Counted from the first letter of the stretch, positions 16,199-25,163 are shown. The stretch: 64,000 nt of DNA from Aquibium pacificus (GCF_040839445.1 NZ_JBDPGJ010000008.1:124001-188000); one strand, 5' to 3'. Program-made: numbers and translations. Notes: generated by a model not told the origin, from the letters alone.

Positions 16199-18100
16199 TC
16201 AGAACTCCTCCCAACCGTCCGGCTCGGCTGGAACGCTGACCTTCTTTGCCGCATTGCCGTCGGTCGTATAGGACATCTTGACCGCCGCGCGCCCCGGGGA
16301 AGAGGATGAGCTCGGAGCCTTTCGGTCTCCGGATATCCTGAACCGCGACAAGAGTTCGTCCAGCGCCTCGGCTTCGCGCGCAAGCTGATGGCTCGCGGCC
16401 GTGGTTTCCTCGACCATCGCGGCATTCTGCTGCGTGACCTTGTCCATCTGGTCGACGGCAGTGTTGATCTCGCCGATGCCGGAAGCCTGCTCGCGCGCGG
16501 AACTGGCGATGCCGGAGACGATCGCGTTCACCTTCGCGACCTGCTCGGCGATGCTCCCCAGCGCTTTGCCGGTCTCGCCGACGAAATCGACGCCCCTGTT
16601 GACCTGCTCGGTCGAGGTCGAGATCAGTCCCTTGATCTCCTTGGCGGCTTCGGCGGATCGCTGCGCCAGCGCCCGGACTTCCTGCGCCACCACCGCGAAG
16701 CCGCGCCCCGCATCGCCGGCGCGCGCGGCTTCGACGCCTGCGTTCAGGGCGAGCAGATTTGTCTGGAAGGCGATCTCGTCGATGACGCCGATGATCTGCG
16801 CAATTTCGCCGGACGACTTCTCGATGCCGCTCATGGCGTCGATCGCCTGTTTTACGATCTGCCCGCCGCGGTCGACCTCGCCGTTGGCGCTGAGCACCGC
16901 GGCGTTCGCCTCCTGCGCTCCGGCCGACGTCTGGTGGACGGTTTCGGTAATCTCGCCCAGCGAGGCGGCCGCCTCTTCCAGCCCGCTCGCCTGCTGCTGC
17001 GTGCGCAGCGACAGATCGTCCGCGGCGCGCGAGATCTCGCCCGAACTGTCGCGGATCGCGCCCACCGTGGAGAGGATCGCGCCGAGCGTGTCGGACAGCG
17101 TCGAGACTGTCACGTTGAAGTCGCCCCGCAATTTCTCATATGCAGGCGGGAACGGCTGGTCCAGGTTGACGGTGAAGTCACCGCGCGAGAGGCTCGCCAG
17201 CCCGTGCGCGATCGAGGATACGACCTGTGTCTGCGCCTGTTCGGATTCGGCACGCAGGGCTTCGCTGCGGGCGCGCTCCACTTCCAATGCCTCGCGCTGG
17301 TCCGCCGCTTCCAGTTCGGCCTGCCTTTCGACGACGGCCTGGTGAAACGCCCGCAACGCCTGGTTCATGCGGCCGATCTCGTCGCTGCGCTCGGTGCGCG
17401 GCGGTTCGGCCGTCAGGTCGCCCTTGGACAGACGGTCGAGCACGTCGGTTACCTCCTGCAATGGCTTCACCACCTGCCGGCGCGAAACCAGCGCGATGCC
17501 TCCGGCAATCAGCAGGCCCATGGCCAGCAGGCCTCCCATGATGCCTTCGGCGACAGATCCGGTGGCGACGGCCGCGTTCGCCTCGGCCGCGGCCACGGTT
17601 TCGATCGCCTCGAAGGCTTCGGCCATCGCGACTTCGAGCGCCTCGTACTGTTCCTTGAAGGCGGGGAACATCTCCTGTGCCCCGAAACTGGAGGCTTCCG
17701 TCTCGCTTATGATCGCCACGGCCGCTTCCTTGTATGCGCGCAGCGGTTCGGCCACCGAATCGAGCGCCGTGATGATGGCGCGATCGGTCGCGAGCCGCCT
17801 TGCGGTCGCGATGTCTTCGGAGAATGCCGTGGAATGCTCTTCGAAATCGGCCCGGATTTCCTTGCTGTCGAAGCCGATGCCGATCGTCGACGATTGCATG
17901 GCGGACACGACATCCCCCCGCAGCGCGTCATGCATCATGTCCGCGTGCATGTGGTAGCGCAGGACCTGGGCTGACTGGAGCGAATTCTCGAGCCCGTCGC
18001 TCAGGGACGTGGCAATGTAGATGCCGGTGCCGGCGGTCAGGGCACTGATCAGCCCCACAAGGGCGACTCCGCCCGTGATCTTCGTGTTGAGCGACGCCAT
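16199..18100 (-). CDS. Methyl-accepting chemotaxis protein with C-terminal CheR-type pentapeptide
   Basis: Chemoreceptor of 633 residues. A first membrane helix (about 11-31), a periplasmic helical sensor domain (about 35-185) and a second helix (about 186-207) are followed by a HAMP domain (RRQVVKPLQEVTDVLDRLSK), a second HAMP-like linker and the signalling domain. The hairpin tip reads IIGVIDEIAFQTNLLALNAG, which binds CheA and CheW. The protein ends GWEEF, which fits the xWxxF pentapeptide that tethers the methyltransferase CheR. No other chemotaxis gene is nearby. Ligand unknown. Confidence 0.95.
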   Translation of the reverse strand: MASLNTKITGGVALVGLISALTAGTGIYIATSLSDGLENSLQSAQVLRYHMHADMMHDALRGDVVSAMQSSTIGIGFDSKEIRADFEEHSTAFSEDIATARRLATDRAIITALDSVAEPLRAYKEAAVAIISETEASSFGAQEMFPAFKEQYEALEVAMAEAFEAIETVAAAEANAAVATGSVAEGIMGGLLAMGLLIAGGIALVSRRQVVKPLQEVTDVLDRLSKGDLTAEPPRTERSDEIGRMNQALRAFHQAVVERQAELEAADQREALEVERARSEALRAESEQAQTQVVSSIAHGLASLSRGDFTVNLDQPFPPAYEKLRGDFNVTVSTLSDTLGAILSTVGAIRDSSGEISRAADDLSLRTQQQASGLEEAAASLGEITETVHQTSAGAQEANAAVLSANGEVDRGGQIVKQAIDAMSGIEKSSGEIAQIIGVIDEIAFQTNLLALNAGVEAARAGDAGRGFAVVAQEVRALAQRSAEAAKEIKGLISTSTEQVNRGVDFVGETGKALGSIAEQVAKVNAIVSGIASSAREQASGIGEINTAVDQMDKVTQQNAAMVEETTAASHQLAREAEALDELLSRFRISGDRKAPSSSSSPGRAAVKMSYTTDGNAAKKVSVPAEPDGWEEF

Positions 18101-18216
18101 CTGCCCCCTCGATAAACTGCCACTGAAAGAATTTCCCCGGCGTTTACCTTGCCGGACAAAACTTAACGTTGCGTTTGCCGATGGCGGGGTGCAGCGAATT
18201 GCCCCCTGTTTTCAGA

Positions 18217-19239
18217 TCAGGCCGCCTCGGCGGCGGACCCCAAATCCACCGCGGCGAAGGCCCGGTGGAGCACGGACGCGTCCGCGCCAGGCCGCGTCGC
18301 CTCCGTCGAGAGGATCTGCCGATAGCGCCGCGCGCCGGGGCGGCCGTGGAACAGGCCGACCATGTGGCGGGTCACGTGTCCAAGGCGCCCGCCGCGCGCT
18401 ATGTGACGGTCGGCATAGTTCGCCATCCGCTCGATCAGGAGGGCGTAGTCCACTGCAAGGGCCGCTTCGCCGTAGATGGCGCTGTCGACGTCCGCCAGCA
18501 CGCCGGGCGTATGGTAGGCGGCACGGCCAAGCATCACGCCGTCGACATGCGCCAGATGTCGCTTCGCCTCATCCAGATCCGGTATGCCGCCATTGATGCC
18601 GACGAACCTGCCCGGATACCTCTCCTTCAGCCGGTAGACGCGGGAATAATCGAGCGGCGGGACGTCCCGGTTCTCCTTCGGGCTCAGCCCTTCCAGCCAC
18701 GCCTTGCGCGCATGGACCCAGAGCGCATCCGCGCCATTGTCGAATACGCCGTCGGCCAGCGCGTCGAGTGCTAACTCGATGTCCTGCTCATCCACGCCCA
18801 GCCGGCATTTCACCGTGACCGGCACATCGACCGCCGCCTTCATCGCGGCGACGCACCCTGCAACCAGGTCGGGCGTCCTCATGAGGCATGCCCCGAAAGT
18901 TCCCGACTGCACGCGGTCGGACGGACAGCCGACGTTCAGGTTGATCTCGTCATAGCCGAGGGCGGCGCCGATCTCTGCCGCCTCGGCCAGCTTCTCCGGG
19001 TCGCTGCCGCCGAGTTGCAGCGCCACGGGATGCTCGGCGGGATCGAAACCCAGAAGCCGCTCGCGCTCGCCATGGATCACCGCATCGGCCACTACCATCT
19101 CGGTATAGAGCAGCGCGCGGCGCGTGAGCTGGCGGTGCAGGAACCGGCAATGCCGATCCGTCCAGTCCATCATCGGCGCGACGGCGATAATCGGAGCCTT
19201 GAAGTATCTAGGTTTTTGTTTGTTTTCAGGGCTTTCCAC
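18217..19239 (-). CDS. dusA: tRNA-dihydrouridine(20/20a) synthase DusA
   Basis: Flavin-dependent tRNA modifying enzyme of 340 residues that reduces uridines 20 and 20a in the D-loop. FMN-binding beginning: IIAVAPMMDWTDRHCRFLHR. The catalytic Cys is in YDEINLNVGCPSDRVQSG, followed by VTVKCRLGVDEQD and the FMN phosphate motifs FVGINGGIPD and GVMLGRAAYHTP. The C-terminal helical domain (HMVGLFHGRPGARRYR) is specific to the DusA subfamily. It is the last housekeeping gene before the disturbed region at 19.24 kb. Confidence 0.96.
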   Translation of the reverse strand: MESPENKQKPRYFKAPIIAVAPMMDWTDRHCRFLHRQLTRRALLYTEMVVADAVIHGERERLLGFDPAEHPVALQLGGSDPEKLAEAAEIGAALGYDEINLNVGCPSDRVQSGTFGACLMRTPDLVAGCVAAMKAAVDVPVTVKCRLGVDEQDIELALDALADGVFDNGADALWVHARKAWLEGLSPKENRDVPPLDYSRVYRLKERYPGRFVGINGGIPDLDEAKRHLAHVDGVMLGRAAYHTPGVLADVDSAIYGEAALAVDYALLIERMANYADRHIARGGRLGHVTRHMVGLFHGRPGARRYRQILSTEATRPGADASVLHRAFAAVDLGSAAEAA

Positions 19240-19278
19240 CTCGACACTCTCCTAAATTCGCCGGCTCGCATACGCCCG

Positions 19279-19484
19279 TTTTGTCCCAAATCCGCCGATT
19301 TCGGCGACATGCCGGTCGTATATCCTGTGTCCGATGCTGCCTCCTACACGACAGGTACCACGCTGCCGATTGACGACGGGCTGACATCAGGTTTCTTCAC
19401 CGGCAGAAATGACGGCGACTATTCTTCGAAGCGGCCGTTTGAGGCGGGAACCTACACCGAATAGCGCATTTTGTCCCGTATCCG
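19279..19484 (+). repeat. Near-identical 16-base direct repeats flanking an SDR fragment
   Basis: TTTTGTCCCAAATCCG at 19279-19294 and TTTTGTCCCGTATCCG at 19469-19484 match at 14 of 16 positions. They bracket the SDR C-terminal fragment. They could be the scars of a recombination or insertion event; they could also be chance in a degraded zone. Confidence 0.35.
19309..19464 (+). pseudogene. C-terminal fragment of a short-chain dehydrogenase
   Basis: The translation YPVSDAASYTTGTTLPIDDG followed by LTSGFFTG matches the C-terminal end of SDR enzymes, normally (F/L)LASDxASYVTGxxLxVDGG. The Rossmann motif and the catalytic Ser-Tyr-Lys region are missing: immediately upstream lies unrelated sequence running up to dusA. 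The fragment is 51 codons and is not expected to make a functional enzyme. Confidence 0.65.
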
Positions 19485-19703
19485 GCTCGAACCGCCGCCG
19501 GGTACGCCTCAAGCGGATTGTCGGTCTTGAAGGCATGAATGGATGCCGCGGAAGGGAACTCCTTACTCTTGATTTCTTCCAAGATGTCGCCCGGCTAACG
19601 GACTTCGTTCAGCTCGTCCCTCATTCAGGGGACTGATGAAGGGCGGGATGTCTATACGCAGAAAAGACTGGCCGTGTTCCAGGCAGGAACTCAAGGGAAG
19701 ACA

Positions 19704-19874
19704 ATGCGGGGATTGGAGGGCCGGACTGCGATCGTGACCGGGGCCGGTCAAGGCGTAGGACGCGGCATCACGGAACGCCTGCTCGCCGAAAGAGCAAATG
19801 TACTCCCCGTCGACAAGAACCCTGACACCCTGGAGACGCGCGGACGTTCACATTGGGAGCGACAGCCGTCATGA
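19704..19874 (+). pseudogene. N-terminal fragment of a short-chain dehydrogenase
   Basis: Begins MRGLEGRTAIVTGAGQGVGR, the complete TGxxxGxG cofactor motif of an SDR, and continues with ITERLLAERANVLPVDKN. It then runs into unrelated sequence and stops after 56 codons. A start codon and a purine-rich ribosome binding site (AAGGGAAG) are still present, so a short peptide could be made, but the active site is gone. Together with the C-terminal fragment upstream it suggests rearranged remains of one or two SDR genes. Confidence 0.65.
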
Positions 19875-19943
19875 CCAAGTCTGGCATGAATAGCTCGCCG
19901 CTGAAAGTTACGGACCACTCCAGAAAGGATTGCCGCTAGCAAG

Positions 19944-20696
19944 ATGGCCGACGTCGAGTTTGTCCGCAGTCATCAACTTCCTACCGTTTCCAACCTGCGC
20001 GATTTCGGTGGTTACCCAACTTTGAATGGAGAGGTTATGCCCAGGGGGCTCCTCTATCGGTCCGCGCATCTCGGTCGCTTGGATGCCGAAGGCGTCAAGA
20101 AGCTCCAATCGCTCGGAATAAGGACGGTGATCGATCTCCGCGGCAAGGATGAGCGCACGAAGGCGCTCCCAGATCTACGAGAGAATGAAGGTCTGGAAAT
20201 TGTGTCCACGCCTGTGGAGCCGGGAGCTCTGAAGTCAATGACCATGGACGATGGGCGTGAAGTGACCCCTGAACTGATGCGGGAAAACATCATAAACACC
20301 TATCGCCGGTTCGGCCGCGAGGCTTCGCTCGGCTTTGGCGCGGCCCTTGAAACAATCCTGATGAGGTCCGACAAGCCGATCTTGATTCACTGCACCGCCG
20401 GGAAAGATCGAACGGGCTTTACCGTCGCTATCATTCAGTTGCTGCTGGGCGTGCCGCGGGACAAGGTTTTCGAGGACTACGTTCTCACCAATACGCTGTG
20501 GGATCGCGCCTACGAGGGATCCTCTCGATTTCCTCCGGAAGTTATGGCGCCGGGTCTGCTCGCCGACGAGGCTTACCTTCAGGCCGCACTGGATATCATA
20601 TCGCACGTGCACGGGGGCATCGCACAGTTCGCTGCTGCTGCCACTGGGATCCCGGACTACGCCGAACGCCTGCGCAGCAAGCTGCTCGCTTCGTAG
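19944..20696 (+). CDS. Tyrosine-protein phosphatase family protein (CX5R)
   Basis: A 250-residue cysteine phosphatase. The P-loop is IHCTAGKDRTGF, with the nucleophile Cys at about residue 150 and the Arg six positions later. The N-terminal NLRDFGGYPT and LYRSAHLGRL segments are characteristic of the bacterial Y_phosphatase3/LipA-like group, whose members hydrolyse phosphotyrosine, phosphoinositides or other phosphomonoesters. No signal peptide is seen. It is 35 bases upstream of a kinase-like phosphotransferase gene on the same strand, so the pair may act on the same type of substrate. Base composition is slightly lower in GC than neighbouring core genes. Confidence 0.88.
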   Translation: MADVEFVRSHQLPTVSNLRDFGGYPTLNGEVMPRGLLYRSAHLGRLDAEGVKKLQSLGIRTVIDLRGKDERTKALPDLRENEGLEIVSTPVEPGALKSMTMDDGREVTPELMRENIINTYRRFGREASLGFGAALETILMRSDKPILIHCTAGKDRTGFTVAIIQLLLGVPRDKVFEDYVLTNTLWDRAYEGSSRFPPEVMAPGLLADEAYLQAALDIISHVHGGIAQFAAAATGIPDYAERLRSKLLAS

Positions 20697-20731
20697 TCGA
20701 TCGAAACGCCTTATCTCAAGGAACCCCGTAA

Positions 20732-21850
20732 TTGCCTATCTTCACCGGTGACGACGACTCCGCCAGCCTGACGGGCCAGTTGCAGACCTGGCTGCGTCTC
20801 AAAGACGGCTATGGCCAGAGTGTTGTCCAGCCGATCGCCCAGGCTACAGATGGGGCCGGCTGGTCCAACGAGACGTATAAGATTTCATTCAGTCGGTCAC
20901 CTGACGCGCCACAGGAAACATACATCCTGCGCATTCCTCCGAAAGGAGAGTCGCTGCTGCGCGACTACGATGTGAAGCTGCAGTACGATACGATGAAAGC
21001 CTTGGAGGGCATTCAAGGCTACCCTGTCGTCAGGGGCAAATGGTTCGAGGGAGACACCTCCCATATCGGCAGGCCATTCTTCCTGATGGAGTATGCAGAG
21101 GGCACGTCTGCGGCCGACAAGCCGATCTACTACAACGCCGGCTGGGTGGCCGACGCCACTGATGAACAGCGCGCACATATGTGGACGTCGACGGTCGATA
21201 CGATTGCCCGCCTCGCCCCGATCGACTGGGAAGCGCGTGGACTGGGATCATACACCTGGCCCGATAGAAACCGCAGTTGCATCGACCAGAACCTCGAACA
21301 CTGGGAGCAGATCTACGACTGGGGCGCAACATTCTTCCCCGGAACACCGTTGCCAAAGGTCGTCGTCGATCTCAGAGACTGGTTGAGGGCAAACTTGCCC
21401 CGGGAAGATGCTGTCGCTTTCAACTGGGGTGACGCGCGGTTCGCCAACATGATCTTCCGCGACTTCGAGCCGGTCGCACTCTTGGATTGGGAACTCGCAA
21501 TGGTGGGCGATCCGGAGATCGACATCACCTTCTTTCTGTTCGCGGATCGCCATCTCCAGCTTCTCGCCGGAAATGGCGGGCCTCTGCCAGAGCTTAAGGG
21601 TTTCCTGACTGAAGCGGACACTCTTGCCCGGTATGAGCGGCTGCGAAATGTGAAAGTGAAGAATGCCAACTTCTATTGGCTATTCAATGCGTATCGAATT
21701 TACGGGGTGCGCCAGCGTATCGCCGGGCTGTCTGTCAAGTGGAAGATACTCGACTTGCCTGCGGCTCTCAGACTGCGAGAAGTGCCGACATTGGAAAGCG
21801 ACGTCCGACGCCGGATGGAGATGAAACCATCCGACATCTGGGAGACGTAG
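20732..21850 (+). CDS. APH-fold phosphotransferase family protein
   Basis: A 372-residue aminoglycoside-phosphotransferase-like kinase of the group related to the ACAD10/11 phosphotransferase domain. An N-lobe nucleotide region (GAGWSNETYKISF) is followed by the catalytic loop NWGDARFANMIF, in which Asn-Trp replaces the usual His-Gly before Asp, and by the metal-binding LLDWELAMVGDPEID. Such proteins phosphorylate small hydroxylated molecules; resistance to aminoglycosides is not implied. The start is a TTG at 20732, 35 bases after the phosphatase gene. The NTF2-like and SDR genes that follow on the opposite strand suggest a small catabolic locus. Confidence 0.85.
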   Translation: MPIFTGDDDSASLTGQLQTWLRLKDGYGQSVVQPIAQATDGAGWSNETYKISFSRSPDAPQETYILRIPPKGESLLRDYDVKLQYDTMKALEGIQGYPVVRGKWFEGDTSHIGRPFFLMEYAEGTSAADKPIYYNAGWVADATDEQRAHMWTSTVDTIARLAPIDWEARGLGSYTWPDRNRSCIDQNLEHWEQIYDWGATFFPGTPLPKVVVDLRDWLRANLPREDAVAFNWGDARFANMIFRDFEPVALLDWELAMVGDPEIDITFFLFADRHLQLLAGNGGPLPELKGFLTEADTLARYERLRNVKVKNANFYWLFNAYRIYGVRQRIAGLSVKWKILDLPAALRLREVPTLESDVRRRMEMKPSDIWET

Positions 21851-21860
21851 CCGGAGCGAA

Positions 21861-22220
21861 CTAGGCCCAGTTTCCTTCGTCGATCGTGAGCGGGTTCCAC
21901 ACCTCTGCAATCCGCCCGTCGATGACCTTGAAGGTCTCGCTGCCACATGTCTTTTTGCCATCGGCGTAGGCACAGTTCCAGATGACGGTCACATATGTCC
22001 CGTCCGAGTGCCGGATCAGAGGCTGGAAGTCCGGCTTGGATTTGGCGTGACGATCTTTGATGCGGGTGAGCTGTTCATCGACGTTCATCGATATGGTCTT
22101 GCCTGCGTAGTGGCGTACTACCGGATTGGCGACGAGCTCGCGAATACGTTCGGTCTGGCAGGCATTCCATGCCTCGAAATAATTCTCGATTACCGCTTCG
22201 GCTTCCGCTGGCGTAGGCAT
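21861..22220 (-). CDS. NTF2-like / SnoaL-type polyketide cyclase or isomerase
   Basis: A 119-residue protein of the NTF2-like fold (SnoaL or ketosteroid isomerase-like). It begins MPTPAEAEAVIENYFEAWNA, with the cone-fold helix-loop typical of the family, and ends IDGRIAEVWNPLTIDEGNWA. The start at 22220 gives this domain-like beginning; upstream codons to 22262 are possible but unlikely. It converges with the phosphotransferase gene, ending ten bases from it, and precedes nothing else on its strand. Function within the fold (isomerase, cyclase or binding protein) is unknown. Confidence 0.75.
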   Translation of the reverse strand: MPTPAEAEAVIENYFEAWNACQTERIRELVANPVVRHYAGKTISMNVDEQLTRIKDRHAKSKPDFQPLIRHSDGTYVTVIWNCAYADGKKTCGSETFKVIDGRIAEVWNPLTIDEGNWA

Positions 22221-22367
22221 CTGCTCTTCCTTCGCATGTGTACTCAGATCGCGACGAGGCATGGGATCCGTCGCCGCAAACCGACTATTTCGAAATCAAT
22301 GATCTGACTGTCCCCGATCACGTGACAGACGCTGCGCACACTCTGCTGCGGCTGCGACATCGCAAGC

Positions 22368-23174
22368 CTATTTGGCCTTGTCGAAGCCGGGGCGCGGTAC
22401 CATGGCAAGCAGGGCAGAACTCCAGCCGCCATCGACAATGATCTCCTGTCCTGAAACGTATTGTGAGAGATCGCTCGCAAAGTAGCGTACAGCGGCGGCG
22501 ATATCGTCCGGCATCCCGATGCGACGCATCGGCACCACGCTCTCCCGCTTCGCCCGGACCTCGCGATTGTCGTAGATCGTCTGAGACATTGGCGTGATCA
22601 CCATCGCCGGGCTGACGACGTTGCTGCGGATACCCGCCTCCCCCCACTCCAGTGCGATGTGGCGCGACAGCATCATCACGCCGGCCTTGCTCACGCTGTA
22701 GGCCCCGCTGTTCGGTTGCGGCATCGAACCCGCAATCGACGAAACATGGACTATACTGCCGCCGCCGCCGGCCATCATCTGGCGCCCAAAGACCTGCGAG
22801 CATAAAAAGAAGCCGGTGAGGTTCACCGATATCACGGCATTCCAGTCAGCGAGGCTGAGATCGCTTAGACTGCCATTCTTGACCAGAGCCGCGTTGTTCA
22901 CCAGCACGTTGCAGCCGCCCAGAGCATCCGCGATCTGTTTGGCGGCAGTCTCGACGCTTTCCGGGTTCGAGATGTCACACTGGAATGCTGATGCGATTCC
23001 GCCCGAAGCCCTCAATTCTTCGGCGGCGGCATCGCCGGCGGCTGCGTTGTTGTCGATGATCGCAACCTTCGCACCTACCTCAGCCAGTCGATGCGCGATC
23101 GACTTACCGATGCCACCTCCGGCTCCCGAGACGACGCAGACCTTGTTCTCCAGACCGAATGCATCAATGTTCAT
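22368..23174 (-). CDS. SDR-family oxidoreductase
   Basis: Classical short-chain dehydrogenase of 268 residues. Cofactor motif VVSGAGGGIGKSIA, structural motif NVLVNNAALVKNG, catalytic Ser in IVHVSSIAGS, and Tyr and Lys in AYSVSKAGV. An Asp (IIDNN) after the second strand favours NAD(H). The C-terminal QYVSGQEIIVDGGWSSA is complete, in contrast to the two SDR fragments at 19.3-19.9 kb. The substrate is unknown. The NTF2-like gene lies 147 bases downstream on the same strand. Confidence 0.92.
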   Translation of the reverse strand: MNIDAFGLENKVCVVSGAGGGIGKSIAHRLAEVGAKVAIIDNNAAAGDAAAEELRASGGIASAFQCDISNPESVETAAKQIADALGGCNVLVNNAALVKNGSLSDLSLADWNAVISVNLTGFFLCSQVFGRQMMAGGGGSIVHVSSIAGSMPQPNSGAYSVSKAGVMMLSRHIALEWGEAGIRSNVVSPAMVITPMSQTIYDNREVRAKRESVVPMRRIGMPDDIAAAVRYFASDLSQYVSGQEIIVDGGWSSALLAMVPRPGFDKAK

Positions 23175-23500
23175 CGCAACTCTCCAACTTGACGGCGTAA
23201 CTCCCCGGTCGCGTGCTCACCAAAGCACACGACCGCGATCCGAACATGATGGTCTCAACCGACCCCATCTCGCCTTCTGATCGGCTGGAGGGTGCTGAGA
23301 TGTCCCCTCCCCTTGGGACTTGCCCGCTGGTCGTTCGGCAGCGGCTGGCGGCACGGTTCTTGCGACGAGTCATGGAGTTTGACCGACATGGGCCCATTGC
23401 CGCACTCCGACTGAGGTGGTCCGCCCCCTGAAAAGTGATCCTTTTTGAAGGATGGCTTGGGAGCCTAAGAAGGACATTGAAATGGCGGAGACCAGCCTCC
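23175..23500. other. Intergenic region, no gene seen
   Basis: A 326-base gap between the SDR and DoxX genes. No reading frame here has convincing protein character. Around 23415-23450 the sequence (GTGGTCCGCCCCCTGAAAAG, then GTGATCCTTTTTGAAGGAT) resembles the terminal region of some insertion sequences, but no transposase is present and I could not find a second end. Confidence 0.4.
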
Positions 23501-23923
23501 CTAAGCACGCTGCAGTCCCAGCGGGGTCCAGCGCACCCGCCAGCCGAGCGCCAGCTTCTCGCCCGGTCCGTGAACGGCCGCGAACAGAAGGCCGGCGATG
23601 AAGGTGAAGTGATCGACGAAGAAGCCGAATTCCATCTGGTTCGCCTCCCAGCGCGACGGCCCGTGAAAAGCAAACGCGAGAAACAGCACGTAGACCGCGG
23701 CGAGCGCCGCCGCTTCGGAAAAGAACGCGCCGGTGAACAGCGCCAGTGCAAGGCCGAGTTCGAACAAGGCCGCCACCCAGGCGAAGAAAAGCGGGAACGG
23801 GAAACCGATCGAGGCGATGTATTGCGCCGTCGCTTCCATGCCGGCGAACTTGAACGTGGTTGCCATCAGAAATGCACCGCCAAAGATCAGACGGGCGACG
23901 AGGATTGCGATTGTCTTTGTCAT
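23501..23923 (-). CDS. DoxX-family membrane protein
   Basis: A 140-residue four-helix membrane protein with the DoxX signature: the N-terminal helix AILVARLIFGGAFLMATTFK, then GMEATAQYIASIGFPFPLFF and the Glu-containing helix VAALFELGLALALF. DoxX proteins act in thiosulfate:quinone oxidoreductases or as members of oxidative stress complexes; the specific role here is unknown. The start at 23923 gives MTKTIAIL. A promoter matching the ECF42 pattern lies 47 bases upstream of the start, which places the gene in the predicted regulon of the sigma factor encoded at 27.8-29.1 kb. Confidence 0.85.
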   Translation of the reverse strand: MTKTIAILVARLIFGGAFLMATTFKFAGMEATAQYIASIGFPFPLFFAWVAALFELGLALALFTGAFFSEAAALAAVYVLFLAFAFHGPSRWEANQMEFGFFVDHFTFIAGLLFAAVHGPGEKLALGWRVRWTPLGLQRA

Positions 23924-23970
23924 TTCATTTGGTCCTTTTTCTTTCGCCCTCCGGGGCTTCATGTCCCAAG

Positions 23971-23997
23971 GACGTACGACCGGGGCGTCTCCCGACA
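23971..23997 (-). promoter_or_regulatory. Predicted ECF42-type promoter for the DoxX gene
   Basis: Read on the minus strand, TGTCGG (23997-23992), a 17-base spacer and CGTC (23974-23971). This agrees with the -35 TGTCGA and -10 CG(A/T)C pattern known for ECF42 sigma factors. The same arrangement precedes the sigma factor operon itself. The -10 element is 47 bases from the DoxX start codon. Predicted, not measured. Confidence 0.6.
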
Positions 23998-24026
23998 ATC
24001 GGCAAGGCCTTTTTCGTTCGGACCGC

Positions 24027-25163
24027 TCACCGGGGATATTCGAGCTGCATGGCGACGACATTGGTGGTGGCCTCGCCGTATCGCGCCGTGATCGAATCGA
24101 GCGTCCGGTCGAGCGCCGTAGCCGGTTTCTGGTCGGAGAAGACCAAGACGTGTTTATCCGCCGACCAGTCCGTCTTGGCTACGTCCGGCAAGATATGCAC
24201 ACCGTTGGCCGTGACGACCGCCGAGGTGGAGGGCGCAAGGGTCGTGGCATTCGACCGGTAGGTCCGCGACCACGCGTCGGCCACTAGGGCAAGCGCAGCC
24301 TCGTCCATGCCGGGCTCAAGCGCGATACCCCAAGTATCATGGTTCCAGAACGAAGCCCTGTTGGCCAGCACTGTCGTCGCAAAGGGCCGGGTCAGCCTGA
24401 ACGCGTCGCTCGCATGGCGCATATCCCAGGCCTCAACGCCGATGTCGCGCGCGACCGCCTCCGCCTTTGCACGTCCTGCAATCGCCTCTATGAGCGTCAG
24501 CATCATCGGCATGGAGGCAGTGATGCCGGTGGTTGTCACCACGCCCTTGTTGAATACGAAGCGTCGGTCCGAGACATATTCGATGCTCGGGTTGCGTTTC
24601 AGCATCTCGCCGAGATAGTACCAGTGCGTGGTCGCGCGGCGATGATCGAGCAGACCAGCCGCGCCAACTACCTTGGCCCCGGCACAGACCCCGATGATCC
24701 GCGCGCCCTTGCGGGACTGGTCCTGCAGCCAGGCCATTATCGCCGGATCGTCGTCGCGGCTCATCGCCGGAACGATGACGTAGTCGGCCCCTTCGGGATA
24801 TTCAGCATCGAAGGCGGCGATAGTGGCATCCGGCTCCACCCGGAGCGCCGGATAGAGCTGCACCGGCCCCTCCTCTGTCGCGAGCAACACCACATCGGCG
24901 ATATCGGCACGACGAAGGATGCCCGTCGGCAAGAGATAATCGGTTGTTTCGGTAGCGTCGTTGATCCCGACAACGGCGATCACCGGACGTCCTTCTCCTT
25001 CATGGCGGAGAGCGGCCAGCATAGCATCCGTCTCAGCTTGCGGCACCGCGGGCGCGGAGGCGGCGGCGGTTGCCGAAGGCAGGCTGAAGATCCAGCCCGC
25101 AAAGCCCGCAAGACCGAGCAGAACCACCGCAATACCTCCAAGTACGATGACACGCTTCGACAT
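24027..25163 (-). CDS. Membrane-anchored DJ-1/PfpI-family protein
   Basis: A 378-residue protein with one N-terminal hydrophobic helix (RVIVLGGIAVVLLGLAGFAG, residues 4-23), then a low-complexity linker and a DJ-1/PfpI domain (about 58-240) with the nucleophile-elbow-like GVCAGAKVVGAAGLLD. The C-terminal 130 residues show no recognised domain and have no AraC HTH. The fold resembles the sensor domain of GlxA-type AraC regulators, but here it is exported or membrane-bound, probably facing the periplasm. The divergent gene encodes a true GlxA-type regulator. The biochemical role is unknown; amidase or glyoxalase-like chemistry is possible. Confidence 0.75.
   Translation of the reverse strand: MSKRVIVLGGIAVVLLGLAGFAGWIFSLPSATAAASAPAVPQAETDAMLAALRHEGEGRPVIAVVGINDATETTDYLLPTGILRRADIADVVLLATEEGPVQLYPALRVEPDATIAAFDAEYPEGADYVIVPAMSRDDDPAIMAWLQDQSRKGARIIGVCAGAKVVGAAGLLDHRRATTHWYYLGEMLKRNPSIEYVSDRRFVFNKGVVTTTGITASMPMMLTLIEAIAGRAKAEAVARDIGVEAWDMRHASDAFRLTRPFATTVLANRASFWNHDTWGIALEPGMDEAALALVADAWSRTYRSNATTLAPSTSAVVTANGVHILPDVAKTDWSADKHVLVFSDQKPATALDRTLDSITARYGEATTNVVAMQLEYPR

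Larger units (their letters stand above)
19240..19943. other. Gene-debris zone at the left edge of the accessory region
   Basis: No intact gene is visible. The stretch holds a C-terminal SDR fragment (19309-19464), flanking near-identical 16-base direct repeats and an N-terminal SDR fragment (19704-19874). GC content drops compared with the flanking housekeeping genes. I read it as remnants left by recombination at the border of the accessory segment. No tRNA or integrase gene is present. Confidence 0.55.

Noticed and set aside
16388..17974. Long plus-strand frame opposite the chemoreceptor gene
   Set aside because: Same composition artefact; the chemoreceptor on the minus strand explains the region fully.
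23415..23460. Insertion-sequence-like terminal sequence
   Set aside because: No transposase, second end or target duplication was found; resemblance rests on memory only.
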